IMG/VR virus record: IMGVR_UViG_3300032323_002994
Location: 1 to 30,714 of that record
Origin: a virus
Direction: 5' to 3' (one strand)
DNA: 30,714 nucleotides
Positions within the stretch are counted from its first letter, which is position 1; the number at the start of each line of letters is the position of its first letter. Shown here one piece after another: positions 15,661 to 23,764 of this stretch. The notes under the pieces are model-generated. The model was not told where the DNA came from, ran no database searches, and saw only the letters and a list, made by a program, of their open reading frames with translations. Made by a program: the position numbers and the translations under genes.

Positions 15661-16452
15661 CTAAACATTTTGTAAAATATATTCTGCTTCTTTGGATAAA
15701 TCCAAAGTAGGGATCACTTCATAACTTTTTTGTCCTGCCACCCAAACAATCGCAGGAGGTTCAACTTCAAACGAAGTATTCTTTTCAATCATTAATTTAT
15801 ATAACCATAATTGAAGACTATACTTTACAAGTTCACATTCCTCAAGATAATCAAAAGGCTCCAGAAGCTTATTTCCATAATCACTAGACATACCGATTTT
15901 TTTGTTTGTTTTGTAATCGAATATAGCTAGTTTTTTGGTTTTCCTATTATATGAAAGATTATCAATCGTTCCACATACACTTGCATCTTTGTCACCGATT
16001 ACAAATTCTGTCTTTAAAAGAATATAATCTTCTTTCCACCATTTATAAAACTCTAGGAAATTTTTTACTAGCAAGGCAATTTCATCATAATAGTCATTGA
16101 TGAAAACTACATCACCCCTTTCGATTAGAAAATTTCGGATAGCTTGTCTATCAATAGCAATTTGTCTTCTCTGTAAGAAGTTTTCTGCAAATAAATGAAA
16201 CTCAGATCCTTTATGGGTTGAATAGTCTCTTTTGTAATCCCATTCTTTGATTACATCCTTAACTGATATTCCCCGTTTTTTTGCAACTCTTTGCGATATC
16301 TTTTCAGAATCAAACGGTTTTTCATATTTTTTAAGAAGTTTTGTTACAGAATATTTTGCAATTTCATTTCCTATTTTATAGGAATGATCTTTCTCTATGA
16401 ATCTTATATCAGAAAAACTATCTTCTAATTTTAAAAAATCTTCTAGGTTCAT
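15661..16452 (-). CDS. PD-(D/E)XK nuclease, RecB/Cas4-like exonuclease
   Basis: A 263-aa nuclease of the PD-(D/E)XK superfamily (PF12705-like). Motifs in order: HKGSEFHLFAENF near residue 79 (the G..xH...E helix), CGTIDNL near 160 (motif II aspartate), IFDYKTNKK near 173 (motif III, D-Y-K-T), and the C-terminal KYSLQLWLYKLMIE helix (Q..xY motif). This is the arrangement of RecB-family and phage single-domain exonucleases, which act on DNA ends. Its ATG overlaps the stop of the AAA+ gene by one base (TAATG), so translation is coupled and the two products may work together. No iron-sulfur cysteine cluster is seen, which argues against Cas4 proper. Confidence 0.82.
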   Translation of the reverse strand: MNLEDFLKLEDSFSDIRFIEKDHSYKIGNEIAKYSVTKLLKKYEKPFDSEKISQRVAKKRGISVKDVIKEWDYKRDYSTHKGSEFHLFAENFLQRRQIAIDRQAIRNFLIERGDVVFINDYYDEIALLVKNFLEFYKWWKEDYILLKTEFVIGDKDASVCGTIDNLSYNRKTKKLAIFDYKTNKKIGMSSDYGNKLLEPFDYLEECELVKYSLQLWLYKLMIEKNTSFEVEPPAIVWVAGQKSYEVIPTLDLSKEAEYILQNV

Positions 16453-17738
16453 TATGCTCCGAATCCAATTACACGTTCTGTTTTGTTGTTCTTTTCGTAG
16501 AAGTCAACCTTTATCTTAAGATTGTAAACATCTGCCAAAGACATATCTTCTGTAATTTCAGTATCTATAATTTCCTTCGGATAATTCAATGATTTGGCAA
16601 GTGCAATGGCATCGTCCTTGGGCAGAAGACCAAACTCATAATCTACTTGCAACCTTCCCTTACGACGAAGAGCCTCATCGATATCTTGTTTAGAACAATT
16701 ATATGTAAGAATGATTGCTGTCTTCATGATATCACTCATGATACCATCGGAAAGATTTAAAAGCGAAGAAACCGAAGAAGAGCTACCACCATCTTCTCTC
16801 TTGAGAATAGCCTTTTCCGCATCTTCCAATACAAGCACCGAGTTTGGTTTCTTTAATAATACCGAAAGACTGTTCGGATCTGATGTAAAATATTCAAGCA
16901 TGTTAGTAGGTATATAAATAAAATCCCTTTCTATCTTTCCTGCTAGATATTTAATATATGTAGTTTTTCCTGTTCCGGGCAAACCATGAAACATATACAA
17001 ACCACTAGGCTTTTCGGTAAGCCTCTGTGTAATAGTATCATGTATCTCTTTGAACTTTGCACCATAGTTAAGTTCAAGATTCATGTCTGTATTTGTTTCT
17101 AATTTAATTGGTTCAAAATCATATTCATTATATTGATTTTTAATAAAAATATGAACCTTACCTTTAGCATCTTTGATTATAAAATCTTTAAAATCTTCGA
17201 TTGGGAATTTCTGAACAATTGACGGAGCAGCCATCATTATTGAAAATGTTTTATTATCTGGAATAATTTTTTCGCTTCCATCCTCTTCTAGTTTGATATT
17301 CATCGGCATATGTGAAAAACTAGAAGAAGTAAACATATTTTCAGATTCATCCGGAGCATTATCAAGAGAAATTCTTATATAAACATCTTTATAAGAAAAC
17401 CAAAACGTACCACCACGAAGACCCTTATAAGAATCTTCAATCATTGGAAGTAGTTTTCCAACAGAAGTATACGAAAGAAGAGTTCCATGTTTTAACATAT
17501 ATTGGAAAATTTCTCCTTTGAAATGTTCATCAGAATAAAAAAAACTAGGAGCATACCCGTGTTTCTTCTCTATATATCTTCTAATTGGAAATTCATTATC
17601 ATTAGTAGCATTATAAAATGAAAGATCATTTCCAGTGATTTCTATGGATTGGATTTGTTTTTTTGGAATCGAGAACATGTCACTGACTATAAACGAACAT
17701 TCTGTATATGCAACCTTTTTTTTAAACAAAAGAGACAA
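16452..17738 (-). CDS. AAA+ ATPase, BCS1/FtsH-type core
   Basis: A 428-aa protein. The N-terminal 220 residues are an uncharacterised domain; the C-terminal half is an AAA+ module. Walker A is GLPGTGKT (252-259), Walker B VLVLEDAE (301-308), sensor-1 asparagine is in TYNCS (345-349), and an arginine-finger segment EALRRKGR lies at 355-362. The Walker A and the RRKGR element are like BCS1-type AAA proteins. The start is TTG at 17738; an ATG at 17678 would drop 20 residues. The gene overlaps the nuclease by one base, suggesting a motor-plus-nuclease pair, perhaps for recombination or host DNA processing. Partner and substrate are inferred only from the overlap. Confidence 0.82.
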   Translation of the reverse strand: MSLLFKKKVAYTECSFIVSDMFSIPKKQIQSIEITGNDLSFYNATNDNEFPIRRYIEKKHGYAPSFFYSDEHFKGEIFQYMLKHGTLLSYTSVGKLLPMIEDSYKGLRGGTFWFSYKDVYIRISLDNAPDESENMFTSSSFSHMPMNIKLEEDGSEKIIPDNKTFSIMMAAPSIVQKFPIEDFKDFIIKDAKGKVHIFIKNQYNEYDFEPIKLETNTDMNLELNYGAKFKEIHDTITQRLTEKPSGLYMFHGLPGTGKTTYIKYLAGKIERDFIYIPTNMLEYFTSDPNSLSVLLKKPNSVLVLEDAEKAILKREDGGSSSSVSSLLNLSDGIMSDIMKTAIILTYNCSKQDIDEALRRKGRLQVDYEFGLLPKDDAIALAKSLNYPKEIIDTEITEDMSLADVYNLKIKVDFYEKNNKTERVIGFGA

Positions 17739-17744
17739 TTAGGC

Positions 17745-17772
17745 TTTACAAGTTTATTTTTTAATTTATAAG
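17745..17772 (+). promoter_or_regulatory. Possible sigma70-type promoter
   Basis: TTTACA, 16-bp spacer, TATAAG; the -10 ends 10 nt before the ATG at 17783 in the divergent gap between the AAA+ gene and the HExxH gene. Confidence 0.35.
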
Positions 17773-17782
17773 TATTATAGAT

Positions 17783-18163
17783 ATGGAAAAGTTAGGAAGA
17801 CCCAAGATAAAAAGACTTTATAGTAAATGTTTGAATTTGGTTAAAAGAAAACCAGCAGAATTTTTCCTTTTAAAAAAAATGAGGGGTGTGCATGGATATT
17901 GTAATTGGACAGACATAGAAATTAATCCTAGCGGAGAACTTTTAGCGACCGCATATCATGAATGCATACACTACATTCATCCAGAGTGGTGTGAAACGCA
18001 AGTGTTATATGCTGAAAAAAGAATGATAAATTTGATGACATATTTAGATCATGCAAGATTCCTAAAAGACATAAGCTTAAAGCTTTACAAATCAGAATTA
18101 ATTAGACACATTGCTTCACGCCCAAGAAAAAGAAAAACATCTACAAAAAAAATAAAAAAATAA
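17783..18163 (+). CDS. Small HExxH protein, metalloprotease-like
   Basis: A 126-aa basic protein with the zinc-protease motif H-E-C-I-H (residues 59-63) in the context ATAYHECIHYIHPEWCE. Upstream is a short strand pair (YCNWTDIEINPSGEL) as in small HExxH peptidases, where a beta strand precedes the active helix. The third zinc ligand is not clear; Glu71 or Glu78 downstream are candidates. It ends in a basic tail rich in Lys and Arg. Catalytic activity is not assured because the protein is short. It is the first gene of the plus-strand block leading to nrdB, with a possible sigma70-type promoter. Confidence 0.68.
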   Translation: MEKLGRPKIKRLYSKCLNLVKRKPAEFFLLKKMRGVHGYCNWTDIEINPSGELLATAYHECIHYIHPEWCETQVLYAEKRMINLMTYLDHARFLKDISLKLYKSELIRHIASRPRKRKTSTKKIKK

Positions 18164-18199
18164 AAATTGAAACACCCAAGCTTAATGGTAATCTCATGG

Positions 18200-18205
18200 T
18201 AAATA
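18200..18205 (+). promoter_or_regulatory. TAAATA box before nrdB
   Basis: GGTAAATAAAAG; TAAATA ends 14 nt before the ATG at 18220. It lies just after another in-frame ATG (18196), which favours 18220 as the real start. Confidence 0.4.
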
Positions 18206-18219
18206 AAAGTACATTTTTT

Positions 18220-19215
18220 ATGAGCAAAAACAAACCCAAAGTCAAAATTTTCGATGAAGTAATTCCCCTCAAGCCAAACCACTATCCTTGGACAAAAGAT
18301 TTCATTTTGGCAATGCACAATGGATTCTGGACAGATGCAGAATTCAACTTCCAAAGCGATTTGCAGGACTTTAAAGTAAAGCTCAACGATGTTGAAAAGG
18401 AAATCATTATTCGCTCTCTTTCCACAATTGGTCAGCTTGAAATCTCAGTTAAGAAGTTTTGGGCAAAGCTTGGTGACAATCTTCCTCATCCTTCTTTGAA
18501 TGATTTGGGATATGTCATGGCAAATATCGAAGTCATTCATGGAGATGCATATTCTCGTCTTCTTGAAGTTCTTGGTATTGAGGATTCTTTCGATAGAATT
18601 TTGGAAGAGCCAATCATCAAAGGTCGTGTCAATTATCTTCGTAAACATCTTCGCAAGTTCCACGATGACAACAAGAAACAATTTGTATATTCATTGATTC
18701 TCTTCACATTGTTTGTTGAAAACATTGCACTATTTTCTCAGTTCTATACCATTAACTATTTTGGTAAGTTCAAGAATCTTCTCAAAGATACCAACAAGCA
18801 AGTTGAATACACTTCAAGAGAAGAAGACCTTCATGCAAAGGTTGGTATGAAGATTGTTAATGTTATTCGTAAAGAATATCCAGAACTTTTTGACGATGAG
18901 CTTGAAAATAAAATTCTAACAGAAGCCAAAGAAGCCATTGAACACGAATGCAAAATCATCGAATGGATTGTTAATGGTTATGTCAGCGACAATTTGAACT
19001 CTCCCCTTCTTAAGGAGTTTATTAAGAATCGAATGAATGAAGCACTCAAGGAAATCGGTTTCAAAAAGATTTTTGATATTGATAAGGAAGAACTCAAAAA
19101 AACTATTTGGTTTGATGAACAACTTTTAGGAAACGGAAAGCAAGATTTTTTTCAAAACAAACCCGTTGAGTATAGTAGAAATTCACAATCATTTGATGAA
19201 AGTGACTTATTTTAA
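18220..19215 (+). CDS. nrdB: Ribonucleotide reductase class I, beta subunit
   Basis: Radical-generating small subunit that works with NrdA to make deoxyribonucleotides. About 331 aa from the ATG at 18220; an ATG at 18196 adds eight residues but lies before a TAAATA box. The diiron ligands are visible: TIGQLEIS (first acidic ligand as Glu), EVIHGDAY (Glu, His and the radical Tyr four residues after the His, as in E. coli Y122), LFVENIALFS (Glu), and REEDLHAKVG (Glu and His). The tyrosine is retained, so this should be a Tyr-radical enzyme. The C-terminal SQSFDESDLF is the acidic tail that docks on NrdA. nrdA follows after a homing endonuclease and one small gene. Confidence 0.95.
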   Translation: MSKNKPKVKIFDEVIPLKPNHYPWTKDFILAMHNGFWTDAEFNFQSDLQDFKVKLNDVEKEIIIRSLSTIGQLEISVKKFWAKLGDNLPHPSLNDLGYVMANIEVIHGDAYSRLLEVLGIEDSFDRILEEPIIKGRVNYLRKHLRKFHDDNKKQFVYSLILFTLFVENIALFSQFYTINYFGKFKNLLKDTNKQVEYTSREEDLHAKVGMKIVNVIRKEYPELFDDELENKILTEAKEAIEHECKIIEWIVNGYVSDNLNSPLLKEFIKNRMNEALKEIGFKKIFDIDKEELKKTIWFDEQLLGNGKQDFFQNKPVEYSRNSQSFDESDLF

Positions 19216-19247
19216 TATTCTATAGGTCGAGTAGTATAAGTATAAAT

Positions 19248-19964
19248 ATGGCAACACCATATTTTTATATTATAAAACATAAACCAACTAAAAAATATTA
19301 TGCTGGTTGTAAAATAAATTCATCAGCAGATTCATCAAATCTAATGACCGAATTTGGTTATAAGACTACTTCAAAAATCATAAAAGATTTGATAAAGAAA
19401 GATGGTCTAAATTCATTTGAAGTTTTAAAAATAAAACATTTTAAAACACCAGAAGAAGCTTTATCATATGAATCAAGATTCTTAATAAAAGTAAATGCTG
19501 CTGAACATCCTATGTTTTTTAATCAACATAATGGTGGTAAAAACTTTGTAAACAAAGGTGGTTATAATTTATCCGAAGCTACAAAGAATAAAATGAAAAA
19601 ACCAAAATCTAAAGAAACTATACAAAAACAAAAAGAAGCCTTAAAGAAAAGAAGTAAAGAATCTTGGAAGAAAATGGTAGAAACTCGTAGAAAAAAAGGT
19701 TTACCTTGGATTTCTGATGAACAAAGAGAAAAAATAAAAAAATTTAATAAAAGATATTGGAATGAAAAAACAAAAGAAGAACAAAGACTTAGAATGATAG
19801 AATTCTATAAAAAAAATCCTGTTTCTGAAGAAACAAAAGAAAAATTCAAAAAAGTCAATGCTGGTGAAAATAATGGTATGTATGGTAAAACTCACAACGA
19901 ATCAACTAGAGAAAAGATGAAACTAGCTTGGGCTAAAAGAAAAGAAAAATTAAAAATTTCATAA
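19248..19964 (+). CDS. GIY-YIG homing endonuclease with NUMOD3 repeats
   Basis: A 238-aa free-standing homing endonuclease. The N-terminal GIY-YIG module starts YFYIIKH (residues 5-11) and continues KKYYAGCK (15-22), a Y..YxG variant of the signature. The catalytic glutamate is likely the E of SYESRFL near residue 75. The remaining 130 residues are basic DNA-binding repeats, with NUMOD3-type units such as SEETKEK and NNGMYGKTHNESTREKM near the end. It sits between nrdB and nrdA, the same niche where T4 carries mobE. Its Lys/Asn-rich composition is more extreme than that of its neighbours. A TATAAATA overlaps its ATG. Confidence 0.85.
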   Translation: MATPYFYIIKHKPTKKYYAGCKINSSADSSNLMTEFGYKTTSKIIKDLIKKDGLNSFEVLKIKHFKTPEEALSYESRFLIKVNAAEHPMFFNQHNGGKNFVNKGGYNLSEATKNKMKKPKSKETIQKQKEALKKRSKESWKKMVETRRKKGLPWISDEQREKIKKFNKRYWNEKTKEEQRLRMIEFYKKNPVSEETKEKFKKVNAGENNGMYGKTHNESTREKMKLAWAKRKEKLKIS

Positions 19965-19981
19965 AAATGTTTTTTTTTTGG

Positions 19982-19987
19982 TAAATA
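19982..19987 (+). promoter_or_regulatory. TAAATA box before the 110-aa gene
   Basis: GGTAAATATTAAAT follows a T10 run at the end of the homing endonuclease gene; TAAATA ends 6 nt before the ATG at 19994. Confidence 0.48.
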
Positions 19988-19993
19988 TTAAAT

Positions 19994-20326
19994 ATGAGAA
20001 ACAAAGATACAATTTTATTAGAACAAGCTTACGGACAAGTTCAAGATGTTAATCAAACATATAACCCTTCAAAGCACGGAAATTATACAAGCATTTATAT
20101 TGGATTTGATAATAGAGGACAAATAACCAAAACTATAAGTGGTGTTGATTATAATAAATTAGCTCCTGATATCAAGTCAAAATATATGCAACTTACGGAT
20201 AGAGGATATGTTTTTGATCCAATTCAAAAAACAGGTTCAAAGATATCTCAGCAAAATATTGGTACACCAATGGCTAAACAGATTTTTGATGGTCTAAAAA
20301 AAGAGTTCCCTAATATAGGTTTGTAA
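19994..20326 (+). CDS. Unknown 110-aa protein with a shared LLEQAY N-terminus
   Basis: Unrecognised. The N-terminus M-R-N-K-D-T-I-L-L-E-Q-A-Y is nearly the same as in the proteins at 26620 and 15632 although the bodies differ, so it looks like a portable leader; L-L-E at 8-10 would fit a prohead protease site. The remainder is a small mixed domain with NYTSIYIGFDNRGQI (two strands) and a helical end with PMAKQIFDGLKKEFP. It lies between the homing endonuclease and nrdA and has its own TAAATA box, so it may be expressed late and independently of nrdA. Confidence 0.7.
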   Translation: MRNKDTILLEQAYGQVQDVNQTYNPSKHGNYTSIYIGFDNRGQITKTISGVDYNKLAPDIKSKYMQLTDRGYVFDPIQKTGSKISQQNIGTPMAKQIFDGLKKEFPNIGL

Positions 20327-20392
20327 AATATAGTGATTATGCTATATAAGATAATCATTAAACGATAAGGAAAAAATAAATCTACAATTTGA

Positions 20393-20420
20393 TTGCTATT
20401 CAAACGCAATGTGCTAAGAT
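20393..20420 (+). promoter_or_regulatory. Possible extended -10 promoter of nrdA
   Basis: TTGCTA, 16-bp spacer, TAAGAT preceded by TGC (extended -10). The -10 ends 15 nt before the ATG at 20436. An AT-rich hairpin (20334-20357) lies upstream. Confidence 0.4.
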
Positions 20421-20435
20421 ATAGATATCAAATTT

Positions 20436-23228
20436 ATGAGTAACAACACGCAGAATTCCGACAAATATTATTGGCTCAACAAAGATTCCCGAAAGTTCTT
20501 GGAGGGTGGTTACCTTGAAGAAGGAACCACACCAGAACAAAGAGTTAGACAAATCGCAGACAATGCGGAAAAGATTTTAGGAATCAAAGGTTTTGCCGAC
20601 AAATTTGAAGACTATGTCTCCAGAGGTTACTACTCGTTGAGTACGCCCGTTTGGACAAACTTTGGAAACAAGAGAGGCTATCCGGTTTCCTGTTTCGGTT
20701 CATATTGTGAAGATCGCATGGAAAGCATTCTCAACAAAGTTGCTGAAGTTGGAACCATGTCAAAAATGGGCGGAGGCACTTCTGGTTATTTTGGTGATCT
20801 TCGTGAGAGAGGTGCAAAGATTTCCACTGGTGGTGAGTCTAGTGGTCCTGTGCATTTCATGGAACTTTTCAGCACCGTTGCTGATGTGATTTCTCAAGGA
20901 TCTGCTCGTAGAGGATCATTTGCTGCATATCTTCCGGTTGAACATCCCGACATTGAAGAGTTCTTGCAGATTCGTTCCATCGGTCATCCTATTCAAAACA
21001 TGAGCATCGGCGTTACTATTACCGATCAGTGGATGCAGGAAATGACAGAGGGAGACAAGGCAAAGAGAAAGATTTGGGCAGCAATCATCAAGAAGAGATT
21101 TGAAACTGGTTATCCCTATATTCAGTTCACAGATACCGTAAACAACAATGCTCCTAAAGTCTACAAAGACAAGGGATTAAAGATCAACAACTCAAATCTT
21201 TGCGTAACAGGAGATCAAAGAGTTCCTTCTAATTTTGGTATTTTAACAGCAAAAGAACTTTGTGAAATCGGAGAAGAATTGAGCTTATTTGATAATAATA
21301 AAATTGTTAAATCTTCTCCGATGAAGATTATAGAAAAAGATGCAGATGTATTTAAAATTACATTGGAAAATGGTATGACACATACCATTACATCCTACCA
21401 TAAAGTTTCTGTTCTTGATAAAAGAACACAAAAACCAAACGAACCCCAAGTAATAATCACAAAGGATGTCGCCTGTGAAGATTTAAAAATTGGTGATTCT
21501 GTTGCAATTCAAACTAATAAAGGAATATTTGGTAATAGAAATATGCCTAAAGAAGCATTTCTTCTTGGCTTATATCAAGCAGATGGAACCCAACATAAAG
21601 ATTTGATTATGATTGATTTGTGGGAAAATGATTTTGATCTTTTAGATGAAGTTCAATCATATCATGATTATGTTTGTGAAACATATAAAACACAAATTTC
21701 AAATCATAATAGAAGAATTTATGATAAACCTACATTTAATGATTGTGTGGTACAAGAAGGATCTGACGCAAAAAAAAGATTAACTGGAAGAGCTTTGAAA
21801 AAATCACTTAATTTTGAAAAGGGATATGTACCAGAATGGATTTGGTCAGCAGATGAAGAAACACAATGGCAATATATCAGAGGTCTTTATTATGCAGATG
21901 GTACAGTATTTAAATCAAATTCACACGGTGATCCTTTACAAATTGCACTAGCATCCATCAATAAAGAATTTCTGAAAGAAATTCAATTAATTCTAGCTAA
22001 TCTTGGAATGCAATCTTCTATTAGAGTTATTAGAAAAGCTGGTGAAACTTTACTACCAGACGGTAAAGGTGGTAACAAATATTATGATGTTAAAGACTGT
22101 TACAGACTTATTATTAGTAATAAAAACGATGCACTTGTTTTTGAGAAAAACACAAGATTCTTAAGCAGAAAAAGCATCACAATAGATGATAGAGAATATA
22201 GAGACAACACAAAGAAATTTTACAAGATTTCTTCTATCGAATATGTTGGTAAAGAGGATGTATATTGCTGCACTGTTGAATCCGATGAACATCATTGGAT
22301 TTGTAATGGAATAGTCACGCACAATTGTTCCGAAATTGAACTTTCAAATGGCGTTGATGAATCATTTGTTTGTGTTCTTTCTTCAATTAATCTTCTTCAT
22401 TGGGATGAGATTAAGGAAACTGATGCAGTTGAGACAATGGTTTATTTCCTTGATGCAGTAAATGAAGAATTTGTAAATAAGACCGAAGGTGTAAAATTTA
22501 TGGAAGCACCTCATAAGTTTGCAAAAAATCAAAGAGCATTGGGTCTTGGTGTTCTTGGATGGCATTCCTACCTTCAGTCCAATATGATTGGATTTGAATC
22601 CATGCAAGCAAAGATGCTTAATAATTCCATCTTCAAAACTATCCGTGAAAGAGCCGACAAAGCTACCGAAGAACTTGCGAATATTTTAGGTGAACCCGAA
22701 CTCCTCAAGGGATATGGTCGTAGAAATGTAACAACTCTTGCGGTTGCTCCAACAACATCTTCGTCATTCATTCTCGGTCAGGTAAGTCAGTCGATTGAAC
22801 CACTCAATAGCAACTACTTTGTCAATAAGCTTGCAAAGGGAAACTTCACCTACAAGAATCCTTATCTCAAGAAACTTCTCAAAGAGAAGGGAAAACACGA
22901 CGAAGAAACTTGGAAGAGTATTTTAGTAAAGGGTGGAAGTGTTCAGCATTTGGATTTCCTTACTCAGGACGAGAAAGATGTTTTCAAAACTTTCGGAGAA
23001 CTTTCACAAAAGGAGATTGTTATTCAAGCATCTGCCAGACAAAAATATATTGATCAATCTCAGTCTTTGAATATCATGGTTCCTCCATCAACTCCTGCAA
23101 AGGATGTTAGCACATTGCTTATTGAAGGTTGGAAGATGGGTGTAAAGACTTTCTACTATCAGAGATCCAGTTCACCTAGCCAAGAACTTTCTAGGAATAT
23201 CTTATCGTGCAAATCCTGCGAGGCATAA
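20436..23228 (+). CDS. nrdA: Ribonucleotide reductase class I, alpha subunit, with intein
   Basis: Catalytic subunit reducing ribonucleoside diphosphates. The precursor is 930 aa; removal of the 375-aa intein (256-630) leaves 555 aa, the short form without an N-terminal ATP cone. Exteins read NLC+SEIE across the splice site, the N-x-C-x-E motif holding the thiyl-radical cysteine (E. coli C439). The redox-pair cysteines are PVSCFG (residue 86) and FVCVLSS; the C-terminal relay is SCKSCEA. Other RNR marks are GGTSGYFGDLR, RRGSFAAYLP, NVTTLAVAPTTSSS and the radical-transfer YYQRSS. It resembles the short class I enzyme of Bacteroidetes as I remember it. The next ORF begins inside its last 22 bases. 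Confidence 0.96.
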   Translation: MSNNTQNSDKYYWLNKDSRKFLEGGYLEEGTTPEQRVRQIADNAEKILGIKGFADKFEDYVSRGYYSLSTPVWTNFGNKRGYPVSCFGSYCEDRMESILNKVAEVGTMSKMGGGTSGYFGDLRERGAKISTGGESSGPVHFMELFSTVADVISQGSARRGSFAAYLPVEHPDIEEFLQIRSIGHPIQNMSIGVTITDQWMQEMTEGDKAKRKIWAAIIKKRFETGYPYIQFTDTVNNNAPKVYKDKGLKINNSNLCVTGDQRVPSNFGILTAKELCEIGEELSLFDNNKIVKSSPMKIIEKDADVFKITLENGMTHTITSYHKVSVLDKRTQKPNEPQVIITKDVACEDLKIGDSVAIQTNKGIFGNRNMPKEAFLLGLYQADGTQHKDLIMIDLWENDFDLLDEVQSYHDYVCETYKTQISNHNRRIYDKPTFNDCVVQEGSDAKKRLTGRALKKSLNFEKGYVPEWIWSADEETQWQYIRGLYYADGTVFKSNSHGDPLQIALASINKEFLKEIQLILANLGMQSSIRVIRKAGETLLPDGKGGNKYYDVKDCYRLIISNKNDALVFEKNTRFLSRKSITIDDREYRDNTKKFYKISSIEYVGKEDVYCCTVESDEHHWICNGIVTHNCSEIELSNGVDESFVCVLSSINLLHWDEIKETDAVETMVYFLDAVNEEFVNKTEGVKFMEAPHKFAKNQRALGLGVLGWHSYLQSNMIGFESMQAKMLNNSIFKTIRERADKATEELANILGEPELLKGYGRRNVTTLAVAPTTSSSFILGQVSQSIEPLNSNYFVNKLAKGNFTYKNPYLKKLLKEKGKHDEETWKSILVKGGSVQHLDFLTQDEKDVFKTFGELSQKEIVIQASARQKYIDQSQSLNIMVPPSTPAKDVSTLLIEGWKMGVKTFYYQRSSSPSQELSRNILSCKSCEA
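21201..22325 (+). other. Intein with LAGLIDADG endonuclease in nrdA
   Basis: A 375-residue protein insertion. The N-terminal splice block is CVTGDQRV with Cys1; block B is THTITSYHKV (the T..xH motif); the C-terminal block is HHWICNGIVTHN followed by Cys +1 of the extein. Between them are two dodecapeptide motifs of a LAGLIDADG homing endonuclease, LLGLYQADG and IRGLYYADG. Both aspartates are kept, so splicing and DNA-cutting functions look intact. It is inserted directly before the catalytic radical cysteine, which doubles as the +1 splicing nucleophile. Its codon usage is more AT-rich than the exteins. Confidence 0.95.
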
Positions 23229-23452
23229 TCTTATTGTTAGGTTTTACATCTTGTTTAGCGCAAGATGTAAAACCAAATAAGGAAATTAATGCAGAAGATC
23301 AAACAATAGAACTTATAAATAATCATTTACAAAAAAACTATAATATAGTTTTGTTAAAAAAAACTAATTTGGTTCTTACAGGATTGGTTATAAAAGAACA
23401 AGACAGGAATATTCTTAATAGAACATTTACAAATTTTAAAATAGAATTTTAA
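23207..23452 (+). CDS. Small lipoprotein-like protein overlapping nrdA
   Basis: An 81-aa ORF whose only start seen is GTG at 23207, inside the last codons of nrdA in another frame. The N-terminus has a short basic region, a hydrophobic stretch GIILLLGFTSC and a cysteine at residue 16 that could be a lipobox (F-T-S-C), followed by LAQDVKPNKE. The mature part (about 65 aa) is polar with two short strands. If lipidated it would sit in the host membrane or periplasm. The codon pattern after 23240 looks coding. Start and secretion are uncertain. Confidence 0.55.
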   Translation: MQILRGIILLLGFTSCLAQDVKPNKEINAEDQTIELINNHLQKNYNIVLLKKTNLVLTGLVIKEQDRNILNRTFTNFKIEF

Positions 23453-23453
23453 G

Positions 23454-23459
23454 TAAATA
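23454..23459 (+). promoter_or_regulatory. TAAATA box before the 80-aa gene
   Basis: AAGTAAATACTTCT; TAAATA ends 5 nt before the ATG at 23465, directly after the stop of the previous ORF. Confidence 0.42.
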
Positions 23460-23464
23460 CTTCT

Positions 23465-23707
23465 ATGCAATTTAACTTTTTAGTAGAAAACATTTTAAAC
23501 GGTTTGGCAAAAGATCAAACTGTGGAAAGTCTTGCCAGTAAACATAACGTAAGTTTAGAAGAAATTCAAAGCGAATTAAATGCAGGTGTTGAGATAGAAA
23601 GAGAACATACACAAGACGAAGAAACAGCAAAAAAAATTGCTATGGATCATCTATTTGAAGATCCTAAATACTACACGAAATTAAAGAGAATAGAAAAAAC
23701 TTCTTAA
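23465..23707 (+). CDS. DUF5661-like small phage protein
   Basis: An 80-aa protein of unknown function. Residues 45-72 follow the pattern I associate with DUF5661: G-V-E-I-E-R-E-H-T, then A..IA.DHL.EDP.YYTKL. The N-terminal third is a helix with L-V-E at 6-8 followed by a LASKHNVSLEEIQSEL segment, resembling a small helix-turn-helix. It has a TAAATA box and stands just before a sigma70-type promoter of the next gene. Confidence 0.65.
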   Translation: MQFNFLVENILNGLAKDQTVESLASKHNVSLEEIQSELNAGVEIEREHTQDEETAKKIAMDHLFEDPKYYTKLKRIEKTS

Positions 23708-23726
23708 TAGTAATAATAGAATCTCG

Positions 23727-23755
23727 TTGACTTATTATACGAAATATTATAAAAT
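23727..23755 (+). promoter_or_regulatory. Sigma70-type promoter before the second HExxH gene
   Basis: TTGACT, 17-bp spacer, TAAAAT (or 15-bp spacer with TATAAA). It ends 9 nt before the GTG start at 23765, which implies a very short leader. Confidence 0.5.
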
Positions 23756-23764
23756 ATCCGTATT

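Noticed and set aside
18196-18219. Upstream ATG as nrdB start
   Set aside because: The eight extra residues are not typical of NrdB, and the TAAATA box lies after this ATG; kept as an alternative only.
19241-19248. TATAAATA, a perfect T4 late promoter core
   Set aside because: It overlaps the ATG of the homing endonuclease gene, so it cannot be that gene's promoter; left out as a promoter call.
20334-20357. Hairpin as a terminator before nrdA
   Set aside because: The stem is AT-rich with a 10-nt loop and no T-run follows; too weak to call.
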